Source: JACCXG01 sp963785755 (GTDB lineage Bacteria; Acidobacteriota; Vicinamibacteria; Vicinamibacterales; 2-12-FULL-66-21). From it: DNA of 15,576 nucleotides. Below the pieces are notes generated by a model. The model saw only the letters and a list, made by a program, of their open reading frames with translations. It made no database searches and was not told where the DNA came from. A program made the translations under genes and the position numbers. Where the stretch lies: positions 1-15,576 of the forward strand of contig CAWAXG010000029.1 in the NCBI GenBank assembly GCA_963785755.1, read 5' to 3'. Shown one piece after another: positions 14,167 to 15,576 of the stretch. The first letter of the stretch is position 1. The number at the start of each line of letters is the position of its first letter.

Positions 14167-15113
14167 CCGAGCGGGATGCGCGATGCATTCGCGCTCAGCC
14201 AGAGGTCGAACGACTGGAGCGCCGGATTCAGCGCGCGTGCGACCTCGGGGGAGCGGTGGCGGCGGAACTCCTCGCCGAGGATGGCGTGGTGCTCGTACAT
14301 GTTTCCCATGTCGTCCGCGCCCGGAAAGCCGAGCGCCCGGTAGTCGTCGAATGGCATGTCGTAGAACGAGACCGGCACGCCCAGGTGGCGCGAGAAGGCG
14401 GCCGCGTACTCGGGACCGGAGAGCACCTCGCCGGCGACGCCGAACCGCTGGCCGGCGACCTCCGGCCCGCGCCGGAAGATGCCATACGCGCACCTGCCGA
14501 TGTCCTCGGCCGCGATCCCCGGCAGCTTGCCGCCGCCGAGCGGCAGCGCAAGCACGACGTTGCCGTCGGCACCCTTTCGCGGACCCTGACCGAAGTAGAT
14601 GAAGTTCTCCCAGTAAAAGGCGGCCATCAGGTAGCTGGTCGGCGCCGCCTCGGCGGCGAAGATCGCGTCCGCCTCGCCCTTGGCATCGAAGTGCGGGACC
14701 TTGTACTTCCCCTGCAGGGTCTTGAGGCGCGGGTCGTCGAGCGGGAACGAGAGGCGCGTGTCTTCGAGCGTCGACCAGACCGCGTGCGCGACGCCCGCGG
14801 CCTTCGTCGCGCGCGCCATCGCCGCCGCCTGTTTCAACTCGCGCTCGGCCGAGAAGTGCTCCCAGAAATTCGTGACCAGGAAGGCGCCGTGGGCGCCCAC
14901 GAAGGCGCGCTCGAGGCTCGCCGGGTCGTCGGCGTCGCCGGCCACGACCTCCGCGCCCGCCGCGGCCAGAGCACGCGCCTTGTCGGAATCGGTCTTGCGC
15001 GTGATCGCACGCACCGCGAACCGCCGTTCGGGGTCGGCGAGGATGGCGCGCACGAGGCCCCCGCCCTGCGCTCCGGTGGCTCCGATGACGGCGATGGTCT
15101 TCTTGTCGGACAT
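14163..15113 (-). CDS. NmrA-like NAD(P)-binding Rossmann protein
   Basis: 316 residues, intact and of normal length. The N-terminus MSDKKTIAVIGATGAQGGGL carries the atypical-SDR motif GATGxQGG. Other family blocks are GAEVVAGDADDPASLERAF, GAHGAFLVTNFWEHFSAERE, GVAHAVWSTLEDTRLSFPLD, VPHFDAKGEADAIFA and TSYLMAAFYWENFIYFGQGP. The catalytic YxxxK of classical SDRs is not present, as in NmrA/HSCARG proteins, which sense the NADP(H) redox state or act as quinone reductases. The ATG at 15111-15113 has a weak purine stretch (GAGGG) about 11 nt upstream on the minus strand. A TACAAT box lies 69 nt upstream, within or at the edge of the dispersed repeat. Base use does not differ from its surroundings by eye. 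Confidence 0.92.
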   Translation of the reverse strand: MSDKKTIAVIGATGAQGGGLVRAILADPERRFAVRAITRKTDSDKARALAAAGAEVVAGDADDPASLERAFVGAHGAFLVTNFWEHFSAERELKQAAAMARATKAAGVAHAVWSTLEDTRLSFPLDDPRLKTLQGKYKVPHFDAKGEADAIFAAEAAPTSYLMAAFYWENFIYFGQGPRKGADGNVVLALPLGGGKLPGIAAEDIGRCAYGIFRRGPEVAGQRFGVAGEVLSGPEYAAAFSRHLGVPVSFYDMPFDDYRALGFPGADDMGNMYEHHAILGEEFRRHRSPEVARALNPALQSFDLWLSANASRIPLG

Positions 15114-15182
15114 GTGTAGATTTCCCTCTCTCGAGGCCTGCGGCCCTCTCGGCCGGCGAAACGCCTTCAGTGACGCCGTAAT

Positions 15183-15188
15183 ATTGTA
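15183..15188 (-). promoter_or_regulatory. Candidate -10 box TACAAT for the NmrA-like gene
   Basis: Minus strand cggcccgcTACAATatta, sharing cccgcTACAAT with the box before the GIY-YIG gene (12 identical bases, attgtagcgggc on the plus strand). It abuts the end of the dispersed repeat, which would then supply the upstream promoter half. Leader of about 60 nt. Confidence 0.35.
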
Positions 15189-15189
15189 G

Positions 15190-15301
15190 CGGGCCGACGT
15201 GCGTCCGTCTCGACCACGTCATCGTTCGGTACGCGTAGGATGTCGTGACCTCTCTCGTTAGCGGGGTGCGCCGGAGCATGTCGGGGCACGGCCCCGCTAA
15301 C
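15190..15301 (-). repeat. Dispersed ~100-bp repeat, copy 2, with palindromic terminus
   Basis: Matches 926-1027 throughout (35 bases with one mismatch at the right end, ~75-80 percent by eye over the rest). The right end forms a long stem: GTTAGCGGGG (15257-15266) pairs perfectly with CCCCGCTAAC (15292-15301), and inside it gtgcgcc can pair with ggggcac with one mismatch. Non-coding; no transposase or ends of a known insertion sequence are visible. It is between the NmrA-like gene and a short relic whose stop codon it provides. Confidence 0.8.
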
Positions 15302-15419
15302 CCAGAGACGTTGGAGTAGTTTCAGCCTCTTCCCGGCTCCACGGTTCGAGCACCATCCGAAACATCCACAGCGTTCCTCCACGCGTGACGACAAGCACCC
15401 GCTTCTCGCGAATTCTCAC
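15297..15419 (-). pseudogene. Short unassigned frame, truncated by the repeat
   Basis: A 40-residue minus-strand frame from GTG 15417-15419: VRIREKRVLVVTRGGTLWMF, RMVLEPWSREEAETTPTSLG. The first part is protein-like (alternating hydrophobic strand, then GGTLWMF), but I know no matching family. Its TAG stop (15297-15299) is inside the palindromic arm of the repeat, so it may be the cut end of an older gene. No ribosome site. Confidence 0.3.
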
Positions 15420-15481
15420 CGCAGCGTGCGAAGCCGCGGTGCCACCGCTAGCGGTATCCGTCTCCCGAGGCGCGGGCGTTG

Positions 15482-15574
15482 ATGGCGGTCATGGCGCGGC
15501 ACGCCAAGGAAGGAACCAACGAGCGGCGCGCTGGAAACGCGGTCGAAGCGTATCTCATTCACCGCGGCTGGTAG
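15482..15574 (+). CDS. Short unassigned frame near the right edge
   Basis: 30 residues from ATG 15482 (MAVMARHAKEGTNERRAGNA, VEAYLIHRGW) to TAG at 15572-15574. The open frame begins at about 15450 as RYPSPEARALMAVMARHAK, which reads like real helical protein, preceded by an in-frame stop. It may be the C-terminal scrap of a lost gene. No family recognised and no ribosome site. Confidence 0.2.
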   Translation: MAVMARHAKEGTNERRAGNAVEAYLIHRGW

Positions 15575-15576
15575 GA

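Noticed and set aside
14082..15119. 345-residue plus-strand open frame
   Set aside because: Antisense to the NmrA-like gene; charged, repetitive composition with no domain-like blocks.
13957..15279. 440-residue minus-strand open frame
   Set aside because: Covers the NmrA-like gene in another frame and is Arg/Gly-rich over that part; only its two ends are informative, showing the LOG relic and the repeat.
15257..15301. Integron attC site or IS end
   Set aside because: No integrase, no R-box/core-site layout I can recognise and no transposase nearby; left as an unnamed repeat.
1..15576. Defence island, biosynthetic cluster, prophage or tRNA/rRNA genes
   Set aside because: I looked for restriction, toxin-antitoxin, NRPS/PKS, phage structural and integrase sequences and for tRNA-like folds and found none that I can support; methyltransferases and hydrolases here are isolated and mostly broken.

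Overview
The window looks like chromosomal DNA from a high-GC soil-type bacterium, most likely an Acidobacteriota member of the class Vicinamibacteria. The evidence is a PASTA-less Ser/Thr kinase with a C-terminal TolB/PD40-like propeller, a Tat-exported xylose-isomerase-like protein with a Gly/Arg-rich linker, several S9-type peptidase and CHRD sequences, and start sites that lie directly behind a TAnnaT box. Taxonomy is inferred from protein style only; there is no rRNA or marker gene here.

Layout. 1-2000: wreckage. A frameshifted alpha/beta-hydrolase (S9 type) runs off the left edge, followed by about 1 kb of non-coding, repeat-bearing DNA and then the N-terminal propeller fragment of a prolyl oligopeptidase. 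2022-4721: an intact 899-residue receptor-like Ser/Thr kinase, divergent from a methyltransferase gene (4866-5580) that carries one extra base. 5693-6751: an intact Tat-secreted sugar-isomerase-like protein, followed by a strong hairpin. 6800-7317: a small unknown frame and a piece of an SPFH/band-7 protein. 7311-9574 (minus): a lysine/arginine-rich histone-H1-like protein directly followed by a putative outer-membrane beta-barrel protein that is split by one frameshift. 9674-10408: a divergent pair, GIY-YIG protein and SnoaL-like protein. 10532-11728 (minus): a membrane-anchored serine beta-lactamase/LACTB-like hydrolase. 11775-12883 (minus): a lipoprotein-type FkbM methyltransferase with a frameshift, fused at its end to a relic of an alpha/beta hydrolase. 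13012-13892: a TolB-propeller pseudogene and, facing it, a CHRD-domain relic. 14041-15113 (minus): an intact NmrA-like reductase-fold gene overlapped by the start of a decayed LOG-family gene. 15190-15301: the second copy of a dispersed repeat whose first copy is at 926-1027.

How it works together. I see no single pathway and no convincing new defence or biosynthetic system. The strongest message is that about ten of roughly eighteen recognisable genes are broken by single-base indels or are truncated pieces, while intact genes stand between them. That points to a decaying accessory region, or to an assembly with residual indel errors; the truncated pieces cannot be explained by base-calling alone. 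The second message is regulatory: four genes have a -10-like box only 6-9 nt before the start codon, which suggests leaderless transcripts. The third is the pair of ~100-bp repeats with a perfect 10-bp inverted terminus in the better copy.
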